Below, piece by piece: positions 1 to 11,900 of a DNA stretch of 64,000 bases (positions are counted from its first letter, which is position 1; every line of letters starts with the position of its first letter). Under the pieces are notes generated by a model. It was not told where the DNA came from. It saw only the letters and a list, made by a program, of their open reading frames with translations, and did no database searches. The translations under genes were made by a program, and so were the position numbers. The stretch is from Marsupella aquatica (taxonomy: Eukaryota > Marchantiophyta), in assembly GCA_973895155.1 (NCBI GenBank), contig OZ316897.1:2480001-2544000 (forward strand), written 5' to 3'.

Positions 1-466
1 GTCTCAACTCCGCTTCTGTCAATCCAGCCCCTGAGTCTCGCTTCATTGCCAGGGCCTCCTTGTACTTCTTAATGAACTGCTGAAACCTTTTCCCAAGGTT
101 ATCCCCTGTGGTCACAAATTTTGGGAAGCCGCTATCATGAAGGTCAATGAGCATTTTTTTGAACACGGTCTTCTTTGGCGGATGTCTACCAGTGACAGAT
201 GGGCGGCTACTGGTGCCATTCAGCATAGCAAAATTCTGAGGGACTTCCAACCAATCAACAATGTGCGCAAGGTGCTCTGGTAACAGCTTACGATTATCTC
301 CACCTGAGGCCATTGCTGAAGCTGCTGCGACCATGTTGGCGTCAGAGTCGGGAGGCTGGGAATCGCGAATGACAACTTCTGCAGGTGAGTACCGTGCTCG
401 ATCTGGGTAGGGGAAAAGATGGTGGATCACCAGAGGAATGTCCTGTCTCAACGCCATGTTTGCCAT
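1..466 (-). CDS. Partial protein, transposon-associated DNA-binding-like (3' end off window)
   Basis: The minus-strand frame is open from an ATG at 466 to the window edge (about 155 residues). An in-frame stop lies just upstream of that ATG; later in-frame ATGs lie at 457, 334 and 313. The N-terminal third is Pro/Ala/Ser-rich. After it come a Trp-containing segment (DWLEVPQNF), a Lys-rich helix (KKTVFKKML), then GDNLGKRFQQF and a helix ending in AGLTEAELR. I recall this order (Trp segment, 'GxNLGKRFxxF', 'GLTExEL') from Myb/SANT-like proteins encoded by plant, oomycete and fungal DNA transposons; that link is from memory and tentative. Codon use looks coding throughout. The C-terminal half lies outside the window, so completeness cannot be judged. 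Confidence 0.6.
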   Translation of the reverse strand, partial: MANMALRQDIPLVIHHLFPYPDRARYSPAEVVIRDSQPPDSDANMVAAASAMASGGDNRKLLPEHLAHIVDWLEVPQNFAMLNGTSSRPSVTGRHPPKKTVFKKMLIDLHDSGFPKFVTTGDNLGKRFQQFIKKYKEALAMKRDSGAGLTEAELR

Positions 467-2703
467 TGCCAATCCCTACACAATTCATTCAGCTCTCAAA
501 TTCAGCAAGGGAATTGCAGTTTCAAAATTTCGCCACAATCGATGCTGGCATTCATGGACCTTTAAGCACTTTGTAGCGAGTTCAAAAACTGGAGCGGGGG
601 AAGAGTCGCTGCCTAAACTCTTTGAAGGCCTTAACCATGGTTCGCCCTAAACCCACATTCATATGCACCATGGACCCCTTTCAGATCTCACTACCCCGGG
701 CAATGCGTGCCCGGACTTGCCCTGTCGCGGGCCGCCCGAGTGCCTTGGGGGCCACCCGCGGTCGCCCTTTTTTTCCGTTTTTGAGACGCCCTACTGCAGT
801 GAACTCGAAGCAGAGGGTGAATTTTTACGGACACCCATGAGGAGCCTTGAGGTTTCAAAAGCACTCTCATGGGGGTATGTAAAGAGCAAGTTTGTGAGAG
901 AATAAATAAATAAATAAATTATCCTGCAAAAGAACAAAGAGCACCACCCAAAAAGGTGCAAATGAACAAAGACAGAATCCCATAGAGGAAGGCTCTATCA
1001 AGGGGATGCCACAAAAGAGCCAAAAAGCCCAAGGGGCACAAGCACAAGCCCAGCACAAAAGCAAACAGGAGCAAAGGACCTAAAACCTTATTTACCAGGA
1101 ACTGCACAACTTGGTAGAGCTCCCGAGTGAACACCAAAGGGCGGCCTAACAAAGGAACCTTACTAGCAGCCCTAGAGCCAACTATCTCATCACTACAAAG
1201 GATAGTGAAAGCCTGAGCCCTGTCAAGAGTGATAGACACTCGCTGCCAAAAAAACGCATTGACGGGTGGATAGGGCCTCCACTCAAACCTAACGAACAAA
1301 CAGGATAGCAGGAAGGGTCAAAAGATGGATGCAAAACCCCCAAAACCTCCACAACAAACAGGTAGAAAAGGTCACCAGAGAACAAATCTTTGGATCCTCA
1401 ACCTTGTCTTGACCCAGAAAAGAAATGTGATTGAGGTCAGGGATACAGGTTAAAGGAGGTACTAGCTACTTCCATAATCAGCCGTAACTTTGTTTTGTAC
1501 AACAATTGCATAATGTATAGGAGGGTTGGGCAGGGGTTGTAGCCTGAACCCTGCTAAAAGCTTTCAGTTGTGGCCAATATTAATCTTTTACTCACTTTCT
1601 GGTCACAAGATTACAAGCTAAGCCACATCAGCACTTTTGGTCAAAAACAAGAATGTTTAGTTATGCAAGAAGAACCAAACATGACAAATAGTGTTTGAGG
1701 CAAGGCAGAGAAAAAAAGTTAGACCCATGAAGCCTAGAAACAATGGAAATTTGAAAAGTAACATTTCACATAAACAAAGAGAGAGGTGAAAAGGGATGAA
1801 TTTTTGAAATGACTATGGATAGAAAGAAACCCTTGAGTTACGATAACATTTACCAAGGTTAAGTAAGAAACCCTTAAACTACTCTGGATAGAAGAGTAAC
1901 AAGAGAATGTAAAAGCCCTTAAATTACATTGGACTTTAAGTAAGAAACCCTTAAATTACTCTAGATAGAAGAGTAACAAGGGAATGGAAAAAGCCATTAA
2001 ATTACATTGGACACAGGAATTCCAAGGGACCAAGAAACCCTTCAACTACTAACTATGGACAGTAGAACAACAAGCTTACATAACCAACAAGTCCACTAAC
2101 TAATTAAAGGTCTATGATAATGAAAATACTGAGTCCTCTCAAGTATTATTATTGGAATTGCTTGACATTCCTTGACAGCAATCCATTTTGGTGGACAAGA
2201 GGTGGTGTGGGTTGGAGTAGAAAAAGAGCTTGATTAAAACAGCATTGTAGGCTAGTGGCTACTCATGGCAGGAATCCTATACTCTCATTCCCATCCCTAC
2301 ATCAGATGCTTCAGTTTGCTCATAATTTGATACACCCTGCTCCCATGAGTAGCAATAGAAGGTACATAAGATTGGCTGGGAATTCTTTAACCACTGTAAC
2401 ATTAAATCTAGGCTGAGTTCTCTGTGGTATTATGACTGTAGTTGAGTGAAAGTTACTAAATAATAATTATGGAGTATCCACTAACTCACTGTACTAATGT
2501 GTAGGATAACCTAGTCAGTCCGTCACACAATCTTTCTGTACTCTATCCTATGTTATAGTTTACAATCAAAGTAAATTAGTGATGTACACTCTATAGTGAA
2601 GCGATTGGCCGGAAGTTTTTTGATAACATTTTTGGTTCAATTTGGACAATGCTTGTGACATGTTGGGCCCCCTCCTGTGCAATGGCACCTGTATTAGGGT
2701 TTT
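467..2703. other. Intergenic region with a GC-rich block and A/T-rich repeats
   Basis: No gene is supported here. Positions 690-775 are strikingly GC-rich for the window and hold a perfect 7-bp hairpin (CCGGGCA, 5-nt loop, TGCCCGG) at 696-714. At 902-919 there is a short AATA repeat. A minus-strand open frame at 919-1299 is hydrophobic and protein-like in part (for example SRAASKVPLLGRPLVF), but it has no recognisable domain or splice context. From about 1400 to 2650 the DNA is A/T-rich and non-coding, with a 77-bp duplication at 1861-2012. Confidence 0.5.
1861..2012. repeat. Two-copy 77-bp tandem duplication
   Basis: Copy A (1861-1937) and copy B (1938-2012) both start AAGTAAGAAACCCTTAAA and both carry the block GATAGAAGAGTAACAAG followed by TTAAATTACATTGGAC. 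A few substitutions separate them, so the event is not brand new. It is non-coding. Confidence 0.85.
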
Positions 2704-4765
2704 TCATACGTGGAGAGATCTCATTGTGGCAGGTTTGGATAAAACATTGGGGGTGCACTTCTGAGTGCAACTGCTTTCATGGAACCGTGTCGAAGATCTC
2801 AATTCAACAAGAATGAGCCGCAGTATCGTCTCCACTTCGTCGATCCTCGGCCGGCTCGCTGGATCCAACGAGCAGCAATGAATCCCAAGAACGAGCATTC
2901 GTTTCAGCGCTTCTCCGTCGGGAGTCCCGAGCTTTGCAGTCAGTATGGCGCTCTCATTTCCAACTCTCACCTTCTCCTTCGCGAAGTCCGAGAGAAGGCT
3001 CATTGGTTGTCTCGAGGAATCCCAAGTGCGTTGCCAATTCCAGAAGGACGACTCCAAAACTGTACACATCACTCGATCCGTTCCATTGCTGCGTTTGCTG
3101 GAAGCCTGGATCGACATATCCAGGAGAACCAGCCGCGGCGTCATTATCCGAACAGCCGAAGATGTTGGCCATGGAGTAGAGCGTAGTTCCTGACTCGATC
3201 GAGCTCTCCGGACTCCACCTCAGTATTTTGGCGTTGCTCAGATCTGCAAGCTTGGCGTGGTAGCGGCAATCCAAGAGAATGTTTGTAGATTTCACATCTC
3301 GATGATAGATCGGGGAGTCGAAATTGAAGTGTAGGTGCTTGAGTGCGATAGCAACATCGATCGCAATGCGCAACCGGTCTGCAATGTGTGAGTGCAAGTG
3401 TTTCCCGTAATGTCCTTGCAGATGCTGTCTTAGATTGCCGTTTGGAATGAATTCGAAAACTATGAGCGGATCCGCCTTCTTTGGCAAGAAACCAAGCAGC
3501 GTCACTAATGGCAAATTTGGTTGGGCAGTGGTATTGACTGACTTCTTTATGTAAGAATTGACAGCGACCTCGTAAAGAACCTTACGCAAAGAAGCGTCCG
3601 TGACCTTCTTCAATCTCTTGACAGCTATGAACTGCTCGCTAAACTGATCGATACCTTTGTAGACAACTGACGTGTTTCCATCAGCGCCTTTTAAGGCGCG
3701 AGAGAAATTATTTGTTGCTCTCTGCAAAACCATGTGTTCCGTCCGACTGCCCTCTGACATCTGTACCATTTTATAAACTGTGTCGCTGCTGACGAGCAGT
3801 CAAGGATGGATATGCATCACATGAACCAAAAAATCTAATATCAGAAAATTTGATATTAGATTCGATCTTGGTCGTTTGATTAATATAATATGCAGGACAT
3901 GAAGCAAAAGGTCTAGTAGTAATCAGACATTAGGCAGACAGTGACATCGAGCATTCAGACCTATCGATTGAATCGATTGATCGGGAACTTCGCATGGCTG
4001 TATTGGTTACTGCAATTTAGTCCGAGATAAGATTATGCCAAATGGAAGAATTAGGGGCATATAGGACATTTGCAGATCGAAGTGGCGCGGCCAATAGTCT
4101 CCACAGTAGGTTTCGAAAGTTTGCCTGCACTAGGTAGCTAGTATGGCAGGGTCACTAGGTAGCTAGTATGGCAGGGTGATATACGAAAGCAGTGTTTGTC
4201 ATAGGATTCAGATGTGAGCCGTGAGCCTCGGCACGACTACCGTAGTAAGGGTCAAACAGATGTTAAAACCGCTCAACCGCAAATCCCTTTTTTATAGCAT
4301 TAGACAATGTAAGATTCTGAAGCTAAGGAAAATTAGAAAATCGAGGATTATGAAGTCTGGTCAGTGTGAATTCCGAAGTTTTCTTATCATTAGAAGAACA
4401 TTCAATTGAAGCAAACCTCCATCGATTTTGTGTCTTGCAAAAAAGACATGCACGAAATCGTCCCACGTAGCGGAATCGACACTAATGTAGTGCTTGAATT
4501 CTTCTAGATGCTCTTCGACAATTTGTTTTGTCAAAATTGATGAGAGACCTTCCTGTAAGGCCCACATTGTGATCAATGTAAGCCACTTCACGGCTTTCCT
4601 GCAAGCCGTGGGCTGTTTCAAGTAGTTAATCTCTTTCGCCCACTCGGCTTCCGGGACAATAGTGTCATCGTTGCTCGACGCGATAGGAATGATGTCAACC
4701 GCATTCCAACCAGAAAGGATCGTTGAGGCTTTCACAAGGGCATTACTAAGCACGAATCGAGTAGC
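2704..4765 (-). pseudogene. Gag-like-domain RLCK gene 1, broken (no start codon, frameshift)
   Basis: This is a decayed member of the two-exon RLCK family. The first-exon equivalent (about 4417-4765) encodes the N-terminal domain with the diagnostic stretch TMWALQEGLSS and the Trp-Asp-Asp-Phe near its end. The family's Met-Thr-Arg start is Ala-Thr-Arg here, and no in-frame ATG precedes the conserved core. The kinase part begins near 3769. It keeps the Lys of IAVKRLKK, HRDVKSTN and SSDVYSFG, but it has no recognisable glycine loop and has DLS in place of DFG. At about 3025, just after ELATH, the frame shifts; subdomains X-XI (FAKEKVRV to SRPRIDEVE) continue in another frame to a stop at 2704. 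The donor at 4416 (GTTTGC) is weak, and no acceptor gives matching phase. A sequencing error could explain the frameshift alone but not all the defects together. Confidence 0.8.
4128..4177. repeat. Perfect 25-bp tandem duplication
   Basis: CACTAGGTAGCTAGTATGGC plus AGGGT occurs twice head-to-tail (4128-4152 and 4153-4177) with no mismatch. It lies within the intron-equivalent of the broken kinase gene 1 and is probably recent replication slippage. Confidence 0.9.
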
Positions 4766-7700
4766 CTTGGACGATTGTCAGGGAAATGAAAGAATTTCAG
4801 TTTTCGTCATCAATTCAAGCACGGTGCTCCCCTTGCTTGATTGCTATTGTCCCATATAATGACCAGCGAGACCAAGCGAGCAGAAATTATCATCCCAGAC
4901 GGTCGAAACGTACTCTTACCCTAAACACCGAGCCATCTGATCAAATTTAATGGACGAATCAGTGCGCATTTCTGATTAATTTTGCAGCTGCTCCGCAGCA
5001 CCTATGCAATGAATCTCATTAATGATTACTTGAATCCGTTCTCTAGGTCCATTCAATTCTAGCCGGAACGTTTCTACGAAGTTCCCAAACTTACATGTGT
5101 ACTTGTTTCATCCACTGAGGACGTCGGCTAGACTTGGTCATCCGTGTATTGTCCAGGCTTGGACTCCGTATATGAATTGTAGCCAGATTCTGATTTGTAT
5201 TCATCATGCCTAAAAGACACCCGATGGAACAGAACCAAAAAATTAGCCCTCTAGGTATATATGTGGTCCATCATTCACGTCCTTCCCGATATGAAAGCTT
5301 CCTGGCTAGATTTCATGGACTGTCAGGTTTGTTACTCAGGTCCCCATTCATGTTTCAAAATGCATGAATCACAATGAATTCACGATGGATTCTGTCGACG
5401 GAGGATCATTACGAACTAATATCGACGACTTGCGCCATGGGCAGCTTTCCCGGTAGAGGATCATACAACCTTACAGTTATGCGTGAACGCCAATAGGCAA
5501 AGATGCCCTGTAAGAGTCTCGTTGGCTTTCCCGGTTTTGCACCTCTCTAGGCTTTCAGATCGCAGTCGGCTCTCTACCTTGCTGGTCAGTTCCCGAATTG
5601 CAGAGCGCCACCTTAAGCGATCAGCTCATTCTAATCTCCAGCGCATTCTGCATTCTTCCCGCCTATTGGCATTTAAGGACCGAACCGGATATTTAGCGCA
5701 GTGTGCATTCTTCCCGCTTATTCGCAAATTAAGGACCGGACCGATCCACGGAGTTCGGCATGTTCTTTGTACAACGAGATGAAGCCTCTGCTTTATAGAT
5801 GACATCCCCTTAGGCAGTGACAAATTCAGTGGTAGGGCAAAAGATGAATAGTTGATTTCTTAGTATCATCTCGGGTGTCGACCACTACAGCATACATGAC
5901 ACGACATTTCATAATTCTGTCGACGACTGCTTGGAAGGAAAAGGACCAGCTGCCTTACGGGTGGAATTCTCGATACTTAAGATAATGCGCGTATAAGGTA
6001 TATACTAGATACAGGGTCGCGGGGCCTTCCATGAGAATCCTGCTAAGGCAAGGTGCAAAGTCAGTATACTAATAAGGGTTGACTGATGCGGCTCATCGTA
6101 GTGTACTCTAAAGCTCACAGAAAACGTCCTGGCGTAATTTCCCGTTGTTAGCTTGTGAAGTCGTAAATGGCGATACAGAGCTGCAGTTTACGACTCGGAA
6201 ATTTTATGTTTATTTTGAAGGTTTTCTGAGTGTTGTGATTTGACACTACTTGTTCTCCTCGGAAATACTGTTTGCCAAAAAGCTGCCAAATAGTATTCGT
6301 CATTATTCTCACATTCGATTTTCTTTCGTTCGCTCTTAAAATTTTTGAGTATAACATTCGTCGTTACAAGTGTAGTACTTCGCCACTTGAAGAAAATCGA
6401 CCGGGACACACAGTATGTCCGATTACACACGGATCGGGTGAGGCGGGAAGCATTTCTCGACACACCTTCCGTGTGTATACGGTATCGAGCAACCTGCCTA
6501 TATGGCTCTTACTTACACATACGCGGTACCTGATCATCAAGCGATGGAAAGCCTAGATTCGCTCTGGTGTTGGTCCACGATAACTGTTTAAAACCATGTC
6601 CTTCTAAACGCCCTTTCAAATCTCGGCCATACCCCTCAAACTGACAAGAGGGTAACATGCGCCAGTTCAATGGCATGGAATGGCTTTGTCAGGTTTGTAC
6701 TGTGTGAGATTCGTCTTTCCGGGCTTTTCAATATTAGCGCAGCCGAGGTGAGCGCTCAAACTACACCAATTGGACAGAGTGCGCGACGAATCTCTCGCGC
6801 ACTATCACCATTACACTACCCTGGAAGTTCTTCCACCAGGGTAGTGCTGGACACCTAGAGTACATCGTGAGCCGCTTCTGACCGATTTCTATTGCTACCT
6901 CTCGGAATATGCAAATTCTGAGAGGACCCCAAAAGCGCTTGTGTACCGCGGGCAAGAAGCACATGCCACGATCGAGTTCGTGCGAGATGATCTTAACTTG
7001 AGATCCACGAATGAATGGCTTACTAGATGATATACAAATCGACAAAAATTATGGATACTTGAATCGATCATTATCTTGTGCGATCTCTTGAGTGCGGCCA
7101 TCGATATCATAGAATGGGGGACGTGATGGTGCTGGAGTCCAATCAGAGTGTTGGGAGTAAACTCGACACAGTAGCTTGTGAGAGGCGGCTTCGGAGTCAG
7201 GCACTTGAAAAGCGAACCCGACAAGAGGCCAAAAGACAAGGTAAGTCGACTGCCAAGAAGTATTAACTATGTTTTGAATTGTTGCGAAGCTGGCAAACTA
7301 GGAGAAACGAAGCTGGCAAGCTAGGAGAAACGAAGCCACTGAACTGTATATCACCAGTGCAAACTGCATAAGATGTAAAAATTCGTCATGACCGCATTGT
7401 TCTGATGTTAGCTAGTAACTGTTGCTTCACTTTTTGTTCTTCCTATGAGTGGGTGAAATTCCGATGAACCATGAAATTTTCAAACAGCGACTGTAGATAA
7501 TTCAATTAGTTTGCCAAGTATTTTTGGAACTCTTTTCGTGGCTACAATACCTGTAGCCTCATGAACGTAAAGTTTGAAGATCGACCACTCAGCCGGGAAT
7601 CCACATGCATTGCTTCTGTGCAAATCTTGTTGGGGCAAAAAGAGAGTACGGTCTGATGCGTGTTTGCGGTTCTGCTTATCTTGCGTTGTAAATGTGTGGT

Positions 7701-7862
7701 TAAGTTGCATTCAGTTGAGTACAGTGAAATAAAATTCTGGGCAACGTACGTACAGGTCTGCCGATCTCAGGTCTCCTCGCGCGTCATCTTTCTGAAACAC
7801 ATGACCGTTTTGGGTATTTTGGCAAAACTCCAGCCAAGCGATTTGCGCGATGGCAGTGGTTG
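4766..7862. other. Intergenic region between divergent kinase genes 1 and 2
   Basis: No intact gene is seen. A diverged tandem duplication lies around 5640-5745 (both copies contain GCATTCTTCCCGC and TTAAGGACCG). A 25-bp near-perfect duplication (GAAGCTGGCAAACTAGGAG and its neighbour) lies around 7287-7336. The stretch 6845-7030 may be a remnant of a gag-like first exon belonging to the kinase at 7863. A textbook splice donor (CAAG|GTAAGT) lies at 7240/7241 on the plus strand. Confidence 0.5.
6845..7030 (+). pseudogene. Possible remnant of a gag-like first exon of kinase gene 2
   Basis: One plus-strand frame is open from 6845 to a TGA at 7028. It reads like the end of the N-terminal domain seen in the sister genes: RGQEAHATIEF resembles LEGKAHAWGRL of gene 6, and STNEWL resembles the conserved Trp-x-Asp/Glu-Phe segment. 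Orientation and distance (about 830 bp upstream of the kinase exon) match the spacing in the other five loci. It has no start codon and no splice donor in frame. The similarity is short and may be chance. Confidence 0.25.
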
Positions 7863-8939
7863 ATGGAGTCCAACCTCGTGCGAATCCCGGACATCCGCAT
7901 CTTCTCATATAAAGACGTACACCATGCCACTCAATGCTTTGCTCCTCGAAATTGGCTTGGCGAAGGCCAACACGGGAGAGTTTATCAGGGTCGGCTGGCA
8001 ATGCCACCAGACCGGCAATTGCAAGCCGTAGCGATCAAGAGATTCAAATCAACGCCTGCCGATCCCATGTACCGCATCCTCGCAGAACTGAGAGTCCATA
8101 AAGCTATTGCAAAACGTTCCCCTTCACCTCCCACTGACTTGAGACAATTGCTCGGCGTGTGCTTCCATATCAGCGGCCCACTCTTGGTGTACGAGTTTGT
8201 GCCCAATGGCACATTGAGGCAGCATCTGCGCCGAGATCCCCGGAGTTCGGCCTTGATGGGGAGTGCCATGGTGCGTCTATCGATAGCCATTGATATCGCC
8301 CACGCTCTCTGTGAACTCCACTATGGTTTCTCGTTACCAATCTATTACCGAAACCTCAAGTCATCCAAGATTCTCATCGAGAACGATCTCCATGCGAAGC
8401 TCGCTGATTTTGGCGATGCAGTGATTGTCAAAACTGACTCCGATCTGCTTACTCCTGTGGCGATTGGCACTATTGGGTATAAAGACCCTGTTTATGAGAA
8501 GACATGCTGGGCGGGTGACAAGACGGACGTCTACAGCTTTGGTGTCATACTCATGGAACTAGCGACTCACCTCCCCGCGTGGGACCCCAAGAAGCCCACG
8601 CCGCTGCTTGCCGATTTTGTGATGGAGAGAATGAGAGGAAACCGAGGACCTGGAGCGGACAGCGAGGATACCGATACCGTAGAGAAAATCATACATCCAG
8701 GGACCGTGCATGGAGGAATGACCCTGATGAAAGATCTTCTGTATCTGGCTGTCCAGTGCTGCAATTTAGACTTGAGCTGTAGACCGAGAATTGATGAGGT
8801 CCATGCCGCCTTACTGCAAGTGCAATTGCAGAGCATAGAAATGTTGTTGTTATGTAGCGGGGACGAACTTATGACCGATCTTCCTCCAAGCTCTCCGACT
8901 CCAAGCTCTCCTCCCTGCACAACTCCGTGGAAGCCATAG
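7863..8939 (+). CDS. RLCK-type pseudokinase 2 (kinase domain only)
   Basis: This 358-residue protein kinase fold of the WAK-like/RLCK group starts at the ATG at 7863. An in-frame TTG lies directly before it. The glycine loop LGEGQHGRVY (32-41) and the Lys of VAIK (59) are intact. The catalytic loop reads YYRNLKSSKIL: HRD is YRN (162-164), so the proton-accepting Asp is Asn, and the metal-binding Asn is Lys169. DFG is kept (182-184). The C-lobe is complete (KTDVYSFGV, RPRIDEV), and the tail is Ser/Pro-rich. No signal peptide or membrane helix is visible. It is the only member without a clear gag-like first exon. A strong donor at 7240/7241 hints at an upstream exon, but its phase 1 does not match the acceptors near the ATG (phase 0), so I leave the gene as one exon. 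Phosphotransfer is unlikely; ATP binding is possible. Confidence 0.8.
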   Translation: MESNLVRIPDIRIFSYKDVHHATQCFAPRNWLGEGQHGRVYQGRLAMPPDRQLQAVAIKRFKSTPADPMYRILAELRVHKAIAKRSPSPPTDLRQLLGVCFHISGPLLVYEFVPNGTLRQHLRRDPRSSALMGSAMVRLSIAIDIAHALCELHYGFSLPIYYRNLKSSKILIENDLHAKLADFGDAVIVKTDSDLLTPVAIGTIGYKDPVYEKTCWAGDKTDVYSFGVILMELATHLPAWDPKKPTPLLADFVMERMRGNRGPGADSEDTDTVEKIIHPGTVHGGMTLMKDLLYLAVQCCNLDLSCRPRIDEVHAALLQVQLQSIEMLLLCSGDELMTDLPPSSPTPSSPPCTTPWKP

Positions 8940-11900
8940 CCAATTGCTTTAACCCTCTCTGAACGCCAATCGTTCAAATCTTGGGTTTGAGCTGCAACAA
9001 AAGTAATCCTGTGTCACGCACAACATCAGAACTGAAACCTGTTCATACTACTAACTGTAGACTGCACACGCACATCTAGGACCTCAAGCCTACAGTTGGA
9101 CCTATGAGTGGGCAAGCCAGGGCAAGAAATAGTCCGTGCCGATGGGTCAACAGCTTTCGAACGCATTCACAAGGATTTCATGCTTTGAATGTCTAGTCAA
9201 CAAATGATGTGAACGTCTTGCAGAGATCTTTACCTGAGACCCTGTTCTCTCTTCACTTCAAATTGAACTGGAAACATTTCCCGACCCGATGACCAGAATA
9301 TGCAATCAGCAATACCACAAGAGTTGGAAACCTTCCCGAGCTACATATTTACCCATCCCTTCTTGGATACAGTACTTCTCGTATCGGGTGGGCAGAGAAC
9401 TTCCTGATCTCGAAACAGGTCATCTTGAAAAGTTCGCATGTTCCAGGAATTACTCTTCATGTCGCCTATCCTCATTAGCTTCCAAGGACTTGCTTCGAAG
9501 CTCAATATTCTATCCGCAGTAGCAAACCAAGCCTGACGAATCAGTCTTGTTCAGTTTAGTACCTGGCCAATCGCAAGACAGCATGACGCAACTGAGCTCG
9601 AAGAGCGAATGATGGTACATGGAAAGCACCCCGGACGCAACTATCTGAGGGCAAGAATGATCACATTTCTTGGATGTTATTATTGACTGCCGTACAGAAA
9701 TTACAGATTCTGTCGTGCCAAGTGCTCCTTCCAGTACTTCACTTTTCCAAAGCTTGACTATCATTGACAAGGGGACAATCGAACAGCACTGTGAACAAAT
9801 ATCCAAAACTTGAATATCATTGACAAGGGGGACAATCGAACAGCACTGCTGAACATTGCAGCAATTCATTTGTCGTTTTTCTTTGAGACAACTACATTTT
9901 AGAAAATCGATACATTCAACAGAGTCGGACAACATCGTTAATGTGCCTTGCATATGTTCGACTTCTAAAGAGACCTCCGTGAAGCCGCAGCACCCAGACG
10001 TGATGTTCCAAGTCCCGACCCGCAGGCCCTACCGGACTCCAAAAGTCGAATACAGCTATCGAATCTGCTCACATTAGTGTCGCAAGCCGACCTCTCCCGC
10101 TGCAGGGCATGTGCATTTGGCTACTAAGACCATTTTCCCCATGATTTTGGATGTCTCATCCAACTCATGGGGGAAATCCGTCAGTACGTACTCAGCTGAA
10201 GTCGTACGTGATCATTTGAGAAAGCAATTCTCCCCAGACAAAGATTTTGGACTGTTGTTTTCCTGGTAACAAGGCTTTGACCTCCCGTTCTTCTTCAATC
10301 ATAGTAACCCTGCTAAATGATACTCTGATCATCTGCCCATCGACCTTGCTCATTTCGGATTGCAATTAAAGGGAATGGAGTCACAACCATCACATTTTGT
10401 CTACTGATCAAATACTCTATTTTCTTCATTTTGATTGACCTTTGTATGTCACAACAGATTGGACTTCCAAGTGAGTTTAATCAAGCGCTTAAAGCCCAGA
10501 GAACAAAGGTTAAGTCATTTGGATTTCTCAGTTGGATTTCTCAGTTGGATTTCGATCCAACAATTTCAAATTTCCATTTCTGCAACCTAGAGCACCTCAA
10601 ATCACCCGGATTTGCAGGTTGTTTTTAGTGAGCTTCTCTTTGATTACCCAGATTCCTCTGATCAGATCGTAATGAAGCTTCGGTGTGAATGGCAACAGAG
10701 CTGGGTATCTCCAACCCGATAGAGGTGAAGGTACTTGAATTCGTTCCCATCCTCACCGAGAGGAGTTTGTACACAGAATTTCTTCGACAGTTGGCTTTTG
10801 TTACGAAATCTCAAGCTGCGTGACTATGATTTACTACTTGCATTTTCAATTCAAAATTACTTGGACAGTCTGTGGCAGCTCTCCTACTAGCTGCCTCTTA
10901 GTACAATGGTGGAAATCTGTGGTCTCCTGGGGCTCTCAGTTCTTCACCCCACAGCCCTTGTGTTGACTATGCCATCTCAACGTAGAACTGAATTTCATGC
11001 GCCTGTTAACGTTCTTGATCCCTAGCTCCAGCTTTTAGTTCCCGTGAGCTAGCAAAAGTAAGATGTCCTTCTCAGTCTCTCTGCCCGCAACATTCACCTT
11101 AGGCACCATTCACCATATGTGAGGGCGCTATGATTCGAACTGTCATGCATGCGTACGACTGTGGGTGCTATATGATTCGAACTGTCATGCGTACGTGCAA
11201 CCATAGTTCCAAATGCAAGGAAGCTTGATCATCGAAACGGAAACTTACCTGTTAGTACCTTCTGTGTAAACTGTATTGAAACCTAAACTATCACACGGGA
11301 TTTTGGGCATAAAATGTTTCGACAGTATTCATTTGAAATCACTTCATCATTCCAATGGTCCCCAAGACAGACATAATCCCACGCAGACTCGCGCTTTCTA
11401 GAACTCCTCGGCCGTGACACAAAAATGACACTGGGCAATTTCAAGCACAACGCGTGCCGACGGTTGTATCTTAAATACATGCTTGGTCAGTCGCCCCTGG
11501 ATTGACCACAGGGTTTGGGGTCTCCAAATTTAGCTTTGGAACTCGCTCACCGACACCGGTCACAGATGCCAGCAGAGGTGTGGCCCCTACTGATTTGGTT
11601 CAGCACAGGCAGGCGTGAGCCCATCATACACACCTTCCGACCGTAACAGTATTAACAATTTCTTCATTCACATCAAGGTCTTACCAAGACTATTTCCTAA
11701 ACTGCTACCCCGTTTGCTTTCATGTCATGATACATCCACCCCTCGATGATCTCCAGCTCATTACTATCGGGTCGCATTACGTTAGAGACCTACTCATAGT
11801 TTAATTGCTATACTGGATGAAAAAAATGGGACGAAGTTGACGACAGAGAGCAAACCTTTCGAACTCGGACAGAGCACCACCGATCAATGGAATTTCTTAT

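Noticed and set aside
919-1299. 126-codon minus-strand frame, hydrophobic C-terminus
   Set aside because: No recognised domain, no splice context, and the C-terminal half is low-complexity Leu/Phe/Cys. Possibly an old mobile-element fragment, but not supportable as a gene.
2779-3186. 135-codon plus-strand frame
   Set aside because: Antisense shadow of the broken kinase gene 1.
9510-9953. 147-codon minus-strand Cys-rich frame with internal peptide repeat
   Set aside because: The repeat is a direct effect of a 56-bp DNA duplication; no family features.
11120-11195. T-loop-like GATTCGAAC considered as a tRNA gene
   Set aside because: No matching acceptor, D or anticodon stems; the motif occurs twice because of a local duplication.
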